This document shows positions 1-12,334 of a DNA stretch of 64,000 bases, piece by piece. The DNA lies in the NCBI GenBank assembly GCA_022822525.1, contig JAJEBN010000099.1, forward strand, positions 1 to 64,000. Reading direction: 5' to 3'. The position numbers were made by a program, and so were the translations under genes. The notes beneath the pieces are model-generated. The model was not told the DNA's origin and did no database searches. It saw only the letters and a list, made by a program, of their open reading frames with translations. How positions within the stretch are numbered: the first letter of the stretch is position 1; each line of letters begins with the position of its first letter. The DNA comes from Acidimicrobiia bacterium. GTDB taxonomy: Bacteria > Actinomycetota > Acidimicrobiia > Acidimicrobiales > Poriferisodalaceae.

Positions 1-1
1 G

Positions 2-687
2 CTGACGGCGGTGATCATGGAGCGGGTCGCATACCGGCCGCTGCGGGGCTCGCCGCGGCTGATCCCGCTGATCACCTCCATCGGCGTGTCGTTCTTCCTG
101 CAGAACGCATCGGTGGTGCTGCTGGGGCCGGCCAGCAAGTCCTACCCCGACGTGCCCGACTGGGTGAAGGCCAAGCACACGTTCCTGCAGATCGAGGGCG
201 CCAAGATCCTGGTGATCGTCGTGGCGGCGCTCTCGATGGCGGCGCTGTGGTACTACGTCGACCGCACCAAGACCGGCAAGGCGATGCGGGCGGTGGCCGA
301 GGACGCCGAGATAGCGGCGCTCATGGGCATCGACGTGAACCGCACCATAGTGAAGGTGTTCGCGGTGGGCGGTGCGATGGCGGGGATGGCCGGGATCCTG
401 TGGGGAATCCTGTTCCGCAGCGTCATCCACACCACAGGCTTCCTGCCGGGCATCAAGGCGTTCAGCGCGGCCGTGGTGGGCGGCATCGGCCACCTGGGCG
501 GTGCAATGGCCGGCGGACTGTCGATCGGGGTGGCCGAGTCGGTCGGGCCGCTGCTGATCCTGGAGCCGCTGGGGGTGAGCGGCGTGTCGCAGCTGCGCGA
601 CGCCGTGGCGTTCTCGATGCTCATCATCGTGCTGCTGGTGAAGCCGGCCGGCCTGTTCGGCGAGCGACTTCCGGCGGAGGACCGGGC

Positions 688-691
<4 letters not shown>
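2..691 (+). CDS. livH: Branched-chain amino acid ABC transporter permease LivH, 5' truncated by window edge
   Basis: Open frame continues to the window start; LivH-like multi-TM sequence (ERVAYRPLRGSPRL, GIDVNRTIVKVFAVGGAMAGMAGIL); ATGA overlap with livM. Confidence 0.9.
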
Positions 692-3355
<2,664 letters not shown>

Positions 3356-3359
<4 letters not shown>

Positions 3360-4177
3360 GCAGCGCAGGCAGCGGCACGGCGAGCAGTGCCGAGCGCATC
3401 CCGCTGCTGGAAATGCGCAGGGTGAACGCGCACTACGGGGCAGTGCATGCACTGCGAGACGTCGACCTGGCGATCTACGAGGGCGAGCTGGTGTGCCTGC
3501 TGGGCGGCAACGCCAGCGGCAAGTCGACCACGCTGAAGACGCTGCTCGGCATGCTCAAGCCCACCTCCGGCGAGGTGGTGCTCGACGGCGAGGTCGTCAA
3601 TGATCGCCCGACCAGCTACCGGGTGGCCCGGGGCATCACGATGGTTCCCGAGAACCGGCGCCTGTTCAAGCGGCTCACCGTGCGCGAGAACCTCCAGCTC
3701 GGCGCCTACCTGCGCAAGGACGGCGACGCCATCGCAACCGACATGGAGCGTGTCTACGAGCTGTTCCCGCGCGTCAAGGAGCGGCTGGCTCAGAAGGCGG
3801 GCACGCTGTCGGGCGGCGAGCAGCAGATGGTGGCCATCGGCCGGGCGCTCATGTCCCAGCCGCGGGTGCTGCTGATGGACGAGCCGTCGATGGGGCTGGC
3901 GCCGGCGCTGGTGCAGCAGAACTTCGAGCTGATCTCCCAGATCCACGAGGCCGGCATGACGGTGTTCATGGTGGAGCAGAACGCCAACATGGCGCTCGGC
4001 ATCGCCGATCGGGGCTGGGTGCTGCAGACCGGCCGGGTCGTCCTCGACGACACCGCCGAGGCGCTGCTGGCCAACCCGGCACTGCGCACGTCCTACCTGG
4101 GCGGCGGCCATGACGGCAGCGACAACGAGGTAGGCGAGGGCCCCGCAGCGGAGTCCTCGTCGCAGCACGCCTGCTAG
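3356..4177 (+). CDS. livF: Branched-chain amino acid ABC transporter ATP-binding protein LivF
   Basis: GTG at 3356 overlaps livG stop; Walker A GGNASGKSTT, LSGGEQQM, LLMDEPSMGLAP. Confidence 0.92.
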
Positions 4178-4187
4178 GACTGGCAGC

Positions 4188-5057
4188 GTGAGCGAGGTGT
4201 CGGACGGAGCACCGGACGCTGGCGTCACTGGGGTGCTGCACCCCGGCGATATGGGCGTCACCGTGGCCGCGGCGTGCTCCGGCACCGTGCTGTGGGCCAG
4301 CGAGGGACGCTCGGTCGAGACCTGTGCGCGGGCGGCCGACGCCAGTCTCACCGATGCGGGCGACCTGGCATCGCTGGTGGCCGAAGCACACATCGTGATC
4401 TCGGTCTGCCCGCCCCATGGCGCCGAAGCACTGGCCGCCACGGTGGCTGATGCCGGCTTTGCGGGCTGCTTCGTCGACGCCAACGCCGTCTCGCCGGCAA
4501 CGGCTCGGCGCATCGCGGCCCGCTTCGAGAACTTCGTCGACGGCAGCCTGATCGGCCCGCCGGCGCGGGAGCCGGGAACCACCCGGCTGTACCTCGCAGG
4601 CCCCGACGCTGCCCGTGTCGCAGCGAAGTTCGCCGGGTCACTGCTGGACGCCCGTGTGCTGGACGGCGGCGACATCGGCGCTGCCTCGGCGCTGAAGATG
4701 GCTTACGCGTCGTGGACCAAGGGCACCAACGCGCTGCTCGTAGCGGTCGCGGCGCTGGCCGCGGCCGAGGGCGTGTCGGACGAGCTGACCGCCGAGTGGG
4801 GCCTGTCCCAATCAGGACTGTCGCAACGGTTGACCTACACGGCCATCCGGTCGGCGCCCAAAGCGTGGCGCTGGGTGGGCGAGATGGACGAGATCGCCGA
4901 CACATTCGCATCGGCCGGGCTGCCCGATGGCTTCCATCGCGCCGCCAGCGAGGTATTCGCCCGTCTCGGCGAGTTCAAGAACTCCCGCAGCGCCTCCGTC
5001 GAGCAGATGCTCGAAGCGCTGCTGAATCCCGCCGCAGCGGCCGGAGACGCCGGCTGA
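4188..5057 (+). CDS. 6-phosphogluconate dehydrogenase-like NAD-binding protein (DUF1932 type)
   Basis: Rossmann N-term (GVLHPGDMG), ASALKMAYASWTKGTNALL C-terminal helix typical of the family. Confidence 0.75.
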   Translation: MSEVSDGAPDAGVTGVLHPGDMGVTVAAACSGTVLWASEGRSVETCARAADASLTDAGDLASLVAEAHIVISVCPPHGAEALAATVADAGFAGCFVDANAVSPATARRIAARFENFVDGSLIGPPAREPGTTRLYLAGPDAARVAAKFAGSLLDARVLDGGDIGAASALKMAYASWTKGTNALLVAVAALAAAEGVSDELTAEWGLSQSGLSQRLTYTAIRSAPKAWRWVGEMDEIADTFASAGLPDGFHRAASEVFARLGEFKNSRSASVEQMLEALLNPAAAAGDAG

Positions 5058-5071
5058 CATCGAAGAGCCCA

Positions 5072-5092
5072 GCCGCCGCGTCATGCAGCGGC
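5072..5092. terminator. Hairpin between convergent genes (GCCGCCGC-GTCAT-GCAGCGGC, one mismatch)
   Basis: Inverted repeat read directly; lies between convergent CDS stops; no T tract. Confidence 0.35.
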
Positions 5093-5129
5093 GTCCGGGA
5101 ACGCTGGCTGACGCCGAGCGGCGCGGTCG

Positions 5130-6026
5130 CTAGTTCTGCAGTGGCAGGACGGCGCTGGCGACGCCTTCGAGCTCCGCGAACCAGTCGTCGGGCTCGCCCA
5201 CCAGCACCGGCACGAACTTCGACGCGCCCACCTCGATGAACCGCTGGATCTGGTCGCGCAAGCCATCCCAGCCGGTCGGGATGATGTCGCCCGGGTCGGC
5301 ATCGGGCGCCCGCCGTTCGAGGATCGCCTTGTAGCCGGGGCTGATCTCGCCGTGGGTGTAGGGGATGAGCACGCCGAAGTGCTCGGGGTCGATCCAGCGC
5401 TCGTGCTCGTCGGCGGCCTCGTTCACGATCTTCCAGCCGGCCGCAGCGATGTCGGGCGTGCAGAACGACGGCAGCCACCCGTCGCCGAAGCGCCCGCAGC
5501 GGCGCAGTTCCACTTCGGCTGCTCCGCCCAGCCAGATGTCCATCGGCTTCTGGGCAGGCTTCGGCAGGAGCGACACCTCGTCGTAGTGATACCAATCGCC
5601 GTGATGGGTGACGGGCTCGTCCTCCCAGAAGCGCTTCAGCAACGGCAGGGCCTCGTTGAACATCTTCGCCCGCTGGCGGCGCTCGACGCCGAAGGCGGCT
5701 TGCTCGTGCACATCGGCCACGCCCAGCCCGAACGCCGGAAGCAGCCGGCCGTCGGAGAGGCGGTCGAGGCTGGCAAGTTCCTTGGCCAGCACGGCGAGGT
5801 TGCGGCCGGGCAGCACCAGCACCGACATGCCGAACTTCATGCGCTTGGTGCGACCGGCGGCGTAGGCCAGCCCCACGATCGGATCGGGGCATTCGCCGCC
5901 GAGCCGTTCGCTCAGCCACAGTGAGTCGAAGCCGTTGTCCTCCAGCGCATCCACGAACGGGTCGAAGGTGGCGTGGTCGTTGGTGAAGCTGCGCGTTCCC
6001 AGCCCGAAGCCGATCCGGATCTTCAT
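5130..6026 (-). CDS. LLM-class flavin/F420-dependent oxidoreductase
   Basis: MKIRIGFGLGTRSF start, luciferase-like TIM barrel motifs (GLGVADVHEQAAFG, WLGGAAEVELRR). Confidence 0.85.
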   Translation of the reverse strand: MKIRIGFGLGTRSFTNDHATFDPFVDALEDNGFDSLWLSERLGGECPDPIVGLAYAAGRTKRMKFGMSVLVLPGRNLAVLAKELASLDRLSDGRLLPAFGLGVADVHEQAAFGVERRQRAKMFNEALPLLKRFWEDEPVTHHGDWYHYDEVSLLPKPAQKPMDIWLGGAAEVELRRCGRFGDGWLPSFCTPDIAAAGWKIVNEAADEHERWIDPEHFGVLIPYTHGEISPGYKAILERRAPDADPGDIIPTGWDGLRDQIQRFIEVGASKFVPVLVGEPDDWFAELEGVASAVLPLQN

Positions 6027-6207
6027 GAGGTCCACGCTAGGGCACCGCAGCCACCTCGACCCGGGCGCCGCTGGGCCGGCCGGCGCGACGCACGCCGCTG
6101 CGCGGTCGTCGCTGCTGCGTGACTGCCGCTTCGGCATGAACGGCGGTGCTGCGCGCCGTACGCTCGTGCGCTGATGGGCGAACGCCGGCCGCGATGAAGG
6201 ATTGTCA

Positions 6208-7002
6208 ATGAGTGATACCGCAGCGAACGGGCAGATCGACTTGACCTCGCCATTCCGGCTCGACGGGCAGGTGTGCCTGGTGACCGGCGCCTCGAGCGGC
6301 TTCGGCGTTCGCTTCGCCCGGGTGTTCGCAGCCGCCGGCGCCAAGGTGGCCGTGGCCGCCCGGCGGGCCGACCGGCTGGAAGCGCTGGCCGCCGAGCTGC
6401 CCGACGCACTCGCCGTGCCGTGCGATGTGGGCGACGACGCCGCCTGCCGAGACCTGGTGGCCCAGGTGGTGGACCGCTACGGCAAGGTCGACGTGCTGGT
6501 CAACAACGCCGGGGTGAGCGACGCCATCAACCCCGGCGAGCAGGCCGACGTGGACAGCTTCCGGCATGTCGTCGACATCAACCTGAACGCGTGCTTCCTG
6601 CTGGCGGGGCTCGTCGCCGCGGACATACTCGGCCGTGAGGCCACCGGCAGCATCATCAACGTGGCATCGGTTCACGGGCACGTGGCTTCGGCGCCCAACC
6701 TGCAGCCGGCGTATGCGGCGTCCAAGGCAGGTCTGGTGAACCTGACTCGCGACCTGGCCGTGCAGTGGGCCACCCGGGGCGTGCGGGTCAACGCACTGTG
6801 CCCCGGCTACTTCGAGACTGAGCTGACGGCCCCGATGTTCGACGACGACCGCTCGATGGCATGGATCAGCCGGAACGCCCCGATGCGGCGCCCCGGGCAC
6901 GAGCACGAGCTGGACGGGGCGCTGCTGTTCTTGGCCAGCGATGCCAGCAGCTATGTGACCGGCAGCTCGTTGATGGTGGACGGGGGCTGGACCGCCCGAT
7001 GA
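6208..7002 (+). CDS. SDR family oxidoreductase
   Basis: TGASSGFG cofactor motif, NNAG, YAASKAGL catalytic motif; GAAGGA RBS upstream of ATG 6208. Confidence 0.92.
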   Translation: MSDTAANGQIDLTSPFRLDGQVCLVTGASSGFGVRFARVFAAAGAKVAVAARRADRLEALAAELPDALAVPCDVGDDAACRDLVAQVVDRYGKVDVLVNNAGVSDAINPGEQADVDSFRHVVDINLNACFLLAGLVAADILGREATGSIINVASVHGHVASAPNLQPAYAASKAGLVNLTRDLAVQWATRGVRVNALCPGYFETELTAPMFDDDRSMAWISRNAPMRRPGHEHELDGALLFLASDASSYVTGSSLMVDGGWTAR

Positions 7003-7042
7003 GCGAGGCCCGCCCGGTCGATGCGTCCCGCGGAGGCGCTCG

Positions 7043-7630
7043 GTGAGCGGGAGGGATGCGTCGAGGCTGAGAGTGGGCGCAGCCGCGCTGGCGGCAGCGT
7101 TCGGCGGCGGGGTCTGGTGGGCGTCGGGCCGTCGGCGGCGTGCTTGGCGTACCGATGCTCTGACGGGCGTCTCGACTCGTGACGGGGCGCTGGCCCACTT
7201 GCGCGCTGAGCTGATGCGCTCAGCGAGGTCTGGCCGGGTGGTCGGTGTGGCGTTCTGCGATGTCGACGCCTTCAAGCAGGTGAACGACCACCATGGCCAC
7301 CTCGCAGGCGATCTGGTGCTGGTCACCGTGGCGCAATGCCTGCAAGGCGCCGTGCGGCCGTCCGATGTGGTGGCTCGAGTCGGCGGGGACGAATTCGTCG
7401 TGGTGTGCGGCGGATTGCGCAGCGCCGACGACATGGAGATCATCGTCATGCGCCTGCACGCCGCGCTCGGCGGGTCGACGCTCGCGAGCGGCACCGCCGA
7501 TCCCCTCGCCGAGATGGGCGTCACGGTCAGTGTCGGAAGCGCCACCGGTCGTGGCGGCGAGGTATCTCCCGGCGCCCTGCTGCACGCAGCGGACCAGTCG
7601 ATGTACCGCCAGAAAGGCCAGCTGCCCTGA
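7043..7630 (+). CDS. Small membrane-anchored GGDEF diguanylate cyclase
   Basis: One N-terminal hydrophobic segment then DALTGVSTRDGAL... ARVGGDEFVVV signature. Confidence 0.88.
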   Translation: MSGRDASRLRVGAAALAAAFGGGVWWASGRRRRAWRTDALTGVSTRDGALAHLRAELMRSARSGRVVGVAFCDVDAFKQVNDHHGHLAGDLVLVTVAQCLQGAVRPSDVVARVGGDEFVVVCGGLRSADDMEIIVMRLHAALGGSTLASGTADPLAEMGVTVSVGSATGRGGEVSPGALLHAADQSMYRQKGQLP

Positions 7631-7679
7631 CGAACCGTGGATGAGCCGGTTGGAAGGCGAGCCGGCAGGTCTCCGCGCG

Positions 7680-8207
7680 TCAGCCCAGCGCAGGCGTGCC
7701 TTCGAAGTTGCCGGGGTCGTTCTCTGCCGGCAGCACGGGGCGCATCCGCCAGTCCATGACCTCTTCCACGCCGGTGATCACGTCGTACCACTCGTCGGCA
7801 CGCCAGCCCTGCGCTGAGCCGATCACGCTCGCATCCTGAGCGAGGTGCACGAGGGCGGGAAGCGTCTCGAGGTCCAGGGCACGGACGAATTCCCGATCGG
7901 GGTCCAGCAGCACCAGGTGCTCGTCAGCGAATCGGCCGAGAAAGCTGCGAGCGCCGTCGGCATCGCTGCACACCACGAACGCACAGCGGATGTCGGCTTC
8001 CTCGTAGTGAAACAGCACGCGTGACGCCGTGGGCAGGATCCATCCGCTCTGGCGCGTGTATGGATCGATAATCACGACGAGCAGGTTGAAGACCACGAGC
8101 CATTCGGCCAGCGTGTGGCCGTGGCCGCTGACGGTTTCGAGCTTGATGTCGGTGGCAGGCACAGCAAGCACGGCAGGCAAACTAGCGCTCCCAAGGCGCG
8201 CGGCCAC
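7680..8207 (-). CDS. Thioredoxin-fold-like conserved protein lacking a CXXC motif
   Basis: Coding-like ORF; DPYTRQSGWILPTASRVL... LDLETLPALVHL (cis-Pro-like) pattern; GTG start. Confidence 0.55.
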   Translation of the reverse strand: MAARLGSASLPAVLAVPATDIKLETVSGHGHTLAEWLVVFNLLVVIIDPYTRQSGWILPTASRVLFHYEEADIRCAFVVCSDADGARSFLGRFADEHLVLLDPDREFVRALDLETLPALVHLAQDASVIGSAQGWRADEWYDVITGVEEVMDWRMRPVLPAENDPGNFEGTPALG

Positions 8208-8229
8208 GGTTCACCCCGATCTTGGGACT

Positions 8230-9021
8230 TCAGATCGGCGGGCGCAGCAGCTCGGCGGCAAGGGGGCAGTCGGCGCGCTGCCAGCCTGCGGCCGGTTCGA
8301 TGCCATCCGGCCCGACGACGTGGCTGAACAGGCCGATCGGCACGATCTCCTCGTCGCATTCCCACGGGTCGTCGCCCACCGTGCTCGCAGCAGCATCGAA
8401 GAGCTGCGGTGGCAGCGCCCGCCCCTGCCCGACGACGCACCAGACCTCCACGCCCGACACGTACCCGACCGCGGCAGCGGCGTGGGAACCGCCCGCCGCA
8501 ATGACGGCCTCGGGCCCGGCCGCGGCGGCTTCGATCAGGATCACTCCCGCCGTCGAACACGCAGCACCGAGTCCGGCCAGCGGCACGTCGGTCACCTCGC
8601 AGCCCTCACCGGCGAGCCGTCGGGCCAGGCCGGCACCCTCGCCATAGGCATCGATGATGCGCACGTCGATGTCAGCCCGGCGCTCAAGACCATCGGCTGC
8701 GAGATCGGGCCAACCCACCAGGCACACCGCTGCGCCGTCGGGCAGTGCCTCTGCGGCGTGATCCGCGGTGGCGTCAGCGCGCATCTCGGATGCGAACTCC
8801 TGCGCCGCCCGGTACGGCTGTGCTGACGTGCACACCCGGGCCGCCATTGACCACAGCGCGCCGGCGATCGGGTACTTGTCGAGGATCCGGCGGCACACCG
8901 TGACCAGCTCCAGCGGGTCCGACGCGAGCGCACCCAATGCTGACGCGGCCTCGCGCACCAGCACGTCCTGCGACAGGTCGCCCGCACGCGCCACATAGCG
9001 CAGGTGCTCCATCGGATGCAC
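8230..9021 (-). CDS. IF-2B/MtnA-fold-like conserved protein
   Basis: C-terminal VILIEAAAAGPEAVIAAGGSHAAAAVGYVSGVEVWCVVGQGRALPPQLFD resembles eIF2B-related Rossmann region; same-strand neighbour of 7680-8207. Confidence 0.5.
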   Translation of the reverse strand: MHPMEHLRYVARAGDLSQDVLVREAASALGALASDPLELVTVCRRILDKYPIAGALWSMAARVCTSAQPYRAAQEFASEMRADATADHAAEALPDGAAVCLVGWPDLAADGLERRADIDVRIIDAYGEGAGLARRLAGEGCEVTDVPLAGLGAACSTAGVILIEAAAAGPEAVIAAGGSHAAAAVGYVSGVEVWCVVGQGRALPPQLFDAAASTVGDDPWECDEEIVPIGLFSHVVGPDGIEPAAGWQRADCPLAAELLRPPI

Positions 9022-9089
9022 GCGCCGAAGCTATCCCGTGCAGGCGAGCTGATTGGTTGCAGGCCCGGAGGGCCGCAGTGCGGCGCCGC

Positions 9090-10688
9090 TCAGGCGCTCT
9101 GGGTCTGCAGCCGGCGCGCGATCACCTTGAGGCACAGCGTCTCATCAGCGCCTTCGAAGATCGACAGCACCCGGGCGTCCACAAACAGCCGGCTCACCGT
9201 GTATTCCTCGGCGAACCCGAACCCGCCGTGGAGCTGCTGGGACTCGCGGGTCACCCACTCGGCGGCCTTGCAGACATACGCCTTGATCATCGATGCCTCG
9301 AGCGCTCCGCCGCCGCGCGCCATCATGCGGGCGACTTCGTAGCTGTACTGGCGGGCCGCAGCGATGATCGCCGCCATGCGGCCCAGCTTGGCCTGCGTCA
9401 GCTGGTAGTCGGCGATCGGCTGGCCGAACACCTTGCGCTCGTCGGCATAGGTGCGGGCCTCGTCGTAGGCCGCCTGCATCACGCCAACGGCACGAGCCGC
9501 CGTCTGCAGCCGCCCGTTCTCGAAGCCGGCCATCTGCAGGTAGAAGCCCTGCCCAATCCCGTCGTCGCCGCCGATGAGGTTCTCTGCGGGCACGAACCAG
9601 TCGTCGAAGGCGATCTCGAAGCTGTGCATGCCCCGGTAGCCGAGCGTGGCGATGGCCCGGCCCTCGATGGTGCCGCCTCGCTCGTCGGTGAACTGGAAAT
9701 CGTGGCCTTGGGCCTGGGGCTTGGGCACGATGAACAGGCTGAGGCCCCGGTGGGCCTTGCGCCGGTCGGGATCGGTGCGGGCCAGCAGCATCAGCACGTC
9801 GGCCCGGCCGGCGAACGTGCACCACGTCTTGGTGCCCGAGATCAGCCAACCGCCTTCGGTGGGCGACGCCGACACCACCAGGTTGGCCACGTCGCTGCCG
9901 TAGTCGGGCTCGGTGACGGCGACCGCGACCATGGTCTCGCCGGTGGCGATCTGGGGGAACCAGTGCTTCTTCTGCTCCTCGGTGCCGCCCCGCTCCAGTG
10001 CCCGGGTGAGGATCTCGGGCCGGGTGATGAGCGAACCGCCCGCACCCAGCGAGGCGCGCGACAGCTCCTCGGTGGCGATGACCATGCCCAGGTAGTCGCT
10101 CTCAGAACCGGAGGCGAACCCGCCGTACTCCTCGGGCACCGACAGGCCGAAGCAGCCCAGCTCGGCCAGCCCGCCGATGATGTCCTCGGGAATGTCGGTG
10201 TCGCCCCGGTGGATGTGCTCGGCGGCGGGGGCGATCTTGTCCTCGCCGAAGCGGCGGAAGGTCTCTGCCACCAGCTCGAAGTCGTCGTCGAGGTGGCTGG
10301 GTGCGTCGAGCCCGGCCAGCGTGGCGACATAGGCGGGGTTGCGGTAGGCGGCCACGAAGTCTCGGGCGCCGTCGAAGGCGCCGGGCTCGAGACCCCACTG
10401 GGCTTCGCGGGCGAACAGCCGGGCGTGGAACTCGCCGAGGGCGTCGGCGATGAAGCCGCAGGCGAGGCGGGCCTCGGCGTCGCCCAGCGCACCCCACGCG
10501 ACCAGCGAATCGCAGATGCGCAGCGCCGATGCGGTATGGGCCAGGTCGTACAGGAAGCACTGGTGGTCGTCGCCCATGCCGACCGCATGGCTGCATGCAC
10601 GGCTCACAGCGGCGTTGCCCACCGCGAGCGCGTCGGCCGCGGCCGACATGTCCGGATCGGTCACAGCAAGGCCAGCGTCGGCAGTCAT
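9090..10688 (-). CDS. Acyl-CoA dehydrogenase with N-terminal helical extension, methylsuccinyl-CoA dehydrogenase (Mcd)-like
   Basis: ACAD core (TEPDYGSDVANL, LGYRGMHSFEIAFDDWFVPAENLIGG, QLHGGFGFAEEY) preceded by about 140 aa extension as in Mcd. Confidence 0.75.
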   Translation of the reverse strand: MTADAGLAVTDPDMSAAADALAVGNAAVSRACSHAVGMGDDHQCFLYDLAHTASALRICDSLVAWGALGDAEARLACGFIADALGEFHARLFAREAQWGLEPGAFDGARDFVAAYRNPAYVATLAGLDAPSHLDDDFELVAETFRRFGEDKIAPAAEHIHRGDTDIPEDIIGGLAELGCFGLSVPEEYGGFASGSESDYLGMVIATEELSRASLGAGGSLITRPEILTRALERGGTEEQKKHWFPQIATGETMVAVAVTEPDYGSDVANLVVSASPTEGGWLISGTKTWCTFAGRADVLMLLARTDPDRRKAHRGLSLFIVPKPQAQGHDFQFTDERGGTIEGRAIATLGYRGMHSFEIAFDDWFVPAENLIGGDDGIGQGFYLQMAGFENGRLQTAARAVGVMQAAYDEARTYADERKVFGQPIADYQLTQAKLGRMAAIIAAARQYSYEVARMMARGGGALEASMIKAYVCKAAEWVTRESQQLHGGFGFAEEYTVSRLFVDARVLSIFEGADETLCLKVIARRLQTQSA

Positions 10689-10794
10689 CTCGTCCCCGTC
10701 GTCGTCACAGCCGCACAGGCTAAGTAGGTGCGCCGTACGATGACTCGGTCCACGCACCAGCGACACTGCTGTTGACCACCGCACGGAGGTTCCT

Positions 10795-11316
10795 GTGACC
10801 GTCCATGACCGCCCGTTCGGGCGCTACTTCGAGGACTTCGAGATCGGCGACGTGTACCGGCACTGGCCCGGCAAGACCATCACCGAGGCCGACGATCACC
10901 TGTTCTGCATGATCACGATGAACCACCACCCGCTGCACACCAATGAGTGGTTCGCCCAGCACGAGACCGTGCATGGCAAGAACGTGGTGGTGGGCAACCT
11001 CGTGTATTCGCTGGTGCTGGGCATGAGCGTGCCTGACGTGAGCGGCGCCGCCATTGCGAACCTCGAAGTCGAGACGCTGACGCACTCGCGCCCGACCTTC
11101 CACGGCGACACGATCTACGCAGTCACCAAGGTGCTCGACAAGCGCGAGTCCGGCTCGCGGCCCGACCGGGGTGTGGTGACGGTGGAGACCCGGGCGTTCA
11201 ACCAGCGCTCCGAAGAGGTGTGCTACTTCCGCCGCAAGGTCATGATCTGGAAGCGGGAGGCTGCGCCCGAGCGGCGCTTCCCTTACAGCGACGAGGCAGC
11301 GGTCGGCGAGGGCTGA
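10795..11316 (+). CDS. MaoC family dehydratase (mesaconyl-CoA hydratase-like)
   Basis: YFEDFEIGDVYRHWPGKTITEADDHLFCMITMNHHPLHTN hot-dog hydratase motif; divergent from ACAD. Confidence 0.8.
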   Translation: MTVHDRPFGRYFEDFEIGDVYRHWPGKTITEADDHLFCMITMNHHPLHTNEWFAQHETVHGKNVVVGNLVYSLVLGMSVPDVSGAAIANLEVETLTHSRPTFHGDTIYAVTKVLDKRESGSRPDRGVVTVETRAFNQRSEEVCYFRRKVMIWKREAAPERRFPYSDEAAVGEG

Positions 11317-11351
11317 TCGCTTGCGCTGGCGGCTGCGCCCGGCGTTCGCGG

Positions 11352-12287
11352 ATGAGTGTGCCCGCTGCCGGGCCGGATTCGCATGGCGCGCCGATTGCGG
11401 GGCTTGATGAACGTGACGGGCGCCACGCGCGCCTGATCGGGTGGTGGGAGGCCGAGCGGCGAGATCTGCCGTGGCGGCGCACCCGCGACCCGTGGCTCGT
11501 GCTGGTCTCGGAGGTCATGCTGCAGCAGACCCAGGTGGACCGGGTGCTGCCGTACTTCGAGGCGTTCGCTGAGCGCTGGCCTACGCCGGAGCAGTGTGCA
11601 GCAGCGGAGCTCGCCGAGGTGCTGGCTGCCTGGCAGGGGCTGGGCTATCCCCGGCGAGCGCGCAACCTCTGGCAGACGGCGGCAATCATCACCGAGCGGC
11701 ATGGGGGCGGAATGCCTGCCAATCTCGACGACTTGCTGGCGCTTCCAGGCGTCGGGCCGTACACCGCGCGGGCAGTGCAGGCGTTTGCCTTTGCTCTCGA
11801 CACCGGCGTGGTGGACACCAACGTGGGCCGCATCCTTGCCCGCTGGACAGGTCGCCGGCTGGGCCCCAGGGAAGCACAGCACATCGCCGACGAGCTCGTT
11901 CCCGTAGGCGAGAGCTGGGCCTGGAACCAGGCGATGATGGATCTCGGCGCCCAGGTCTGCACAAGGCGAGACCCGAGCTGCGGCCGCTGCCCGGTGCAGC
12001 CGTGGTGCGCGTGGGGGAGCGCTGTCGTGGGCTCGGAGCCTTCGGGCCAGCCGGATCCGGCCGACCGCAGCGCTGGGGTCAGTGCGCGGCAGGCGCCGTT
12101 CGAGGGCAGCGATCGCCAGGCTCGGGGCCGTCTGCTGGCAGCGCTGTCAGATGGCCCGCTGCCAACCGCACGGGCTGCTGCGGCAATGCGGCTCGAACAC
12201 GACGCAGCCCGCGCTCAGCGGCTTGTCGCTGAGTTGATTGCCGAGGGCTTGGTCAGCGCAGCGGCCAGACAGCTTCGCTTGGGCTAA
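11352..12287 (+). CDS. mutY: A/G-specific adenine glycosylase
   Basis: DLPWRRTRDPWLVLVSEVMLQQTQVDRV, LPGVGPYTARAV, VDTNVGRILARW, Fe-S cluster cysteines CTRRDPSCGRCPVQPWC. Confidence 0.92.
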   Translation: MSVPAAGPDSHGAPIAGLDERDGRHARLIGWWEAERRDLPWRRTRDPWLVLVSEVMLQQTQVDRVLPYFEAFAERWPTPEQCAAAELAEVLAAWQGLGYPRRARNLWQTAAIITERHGGGMPANLDDLLALPGVGPYTARAVQAFAFALDTGVVDTNVGRILARWTGRRLGPREAQHIADELVPVGESWAWNQAMMDLGAQVCTRRDPSCGRCPVQPWCAWGSAVVGSEPSGQPDPADRSAGVSARQAPFEGSDRQARGRLLAALSDGPLPTARAAAAMRLEHDAARAQRLVAELIAEGLVSAAARQLRLG

Positions 12288-12309
12288 GCAGCCACGCTGT
12301 GCTTGTTGG

Positions 12310-12334
12310 GCTCGTAGCTCAAGCAGCTACGAGC
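12310..12334. terminator. Perfect 10-bp hairpin GCTCGTAGCT-CAAGC-AGCTACGAGC at convergent gene ends
   Basis: Inverted repeat read directly; overlaps the 3' end of the UGSC CDS and lies 22 nt past the mutY stop. Confidence 0.55.

Noticed and set aside
8937-10727. 596-aa plus-strand ORF opposite the ACAD gene
   Set aside because: Shadow ORF; no recognisable domain, strand opposite a clear acyl-CoA dehydrogenase
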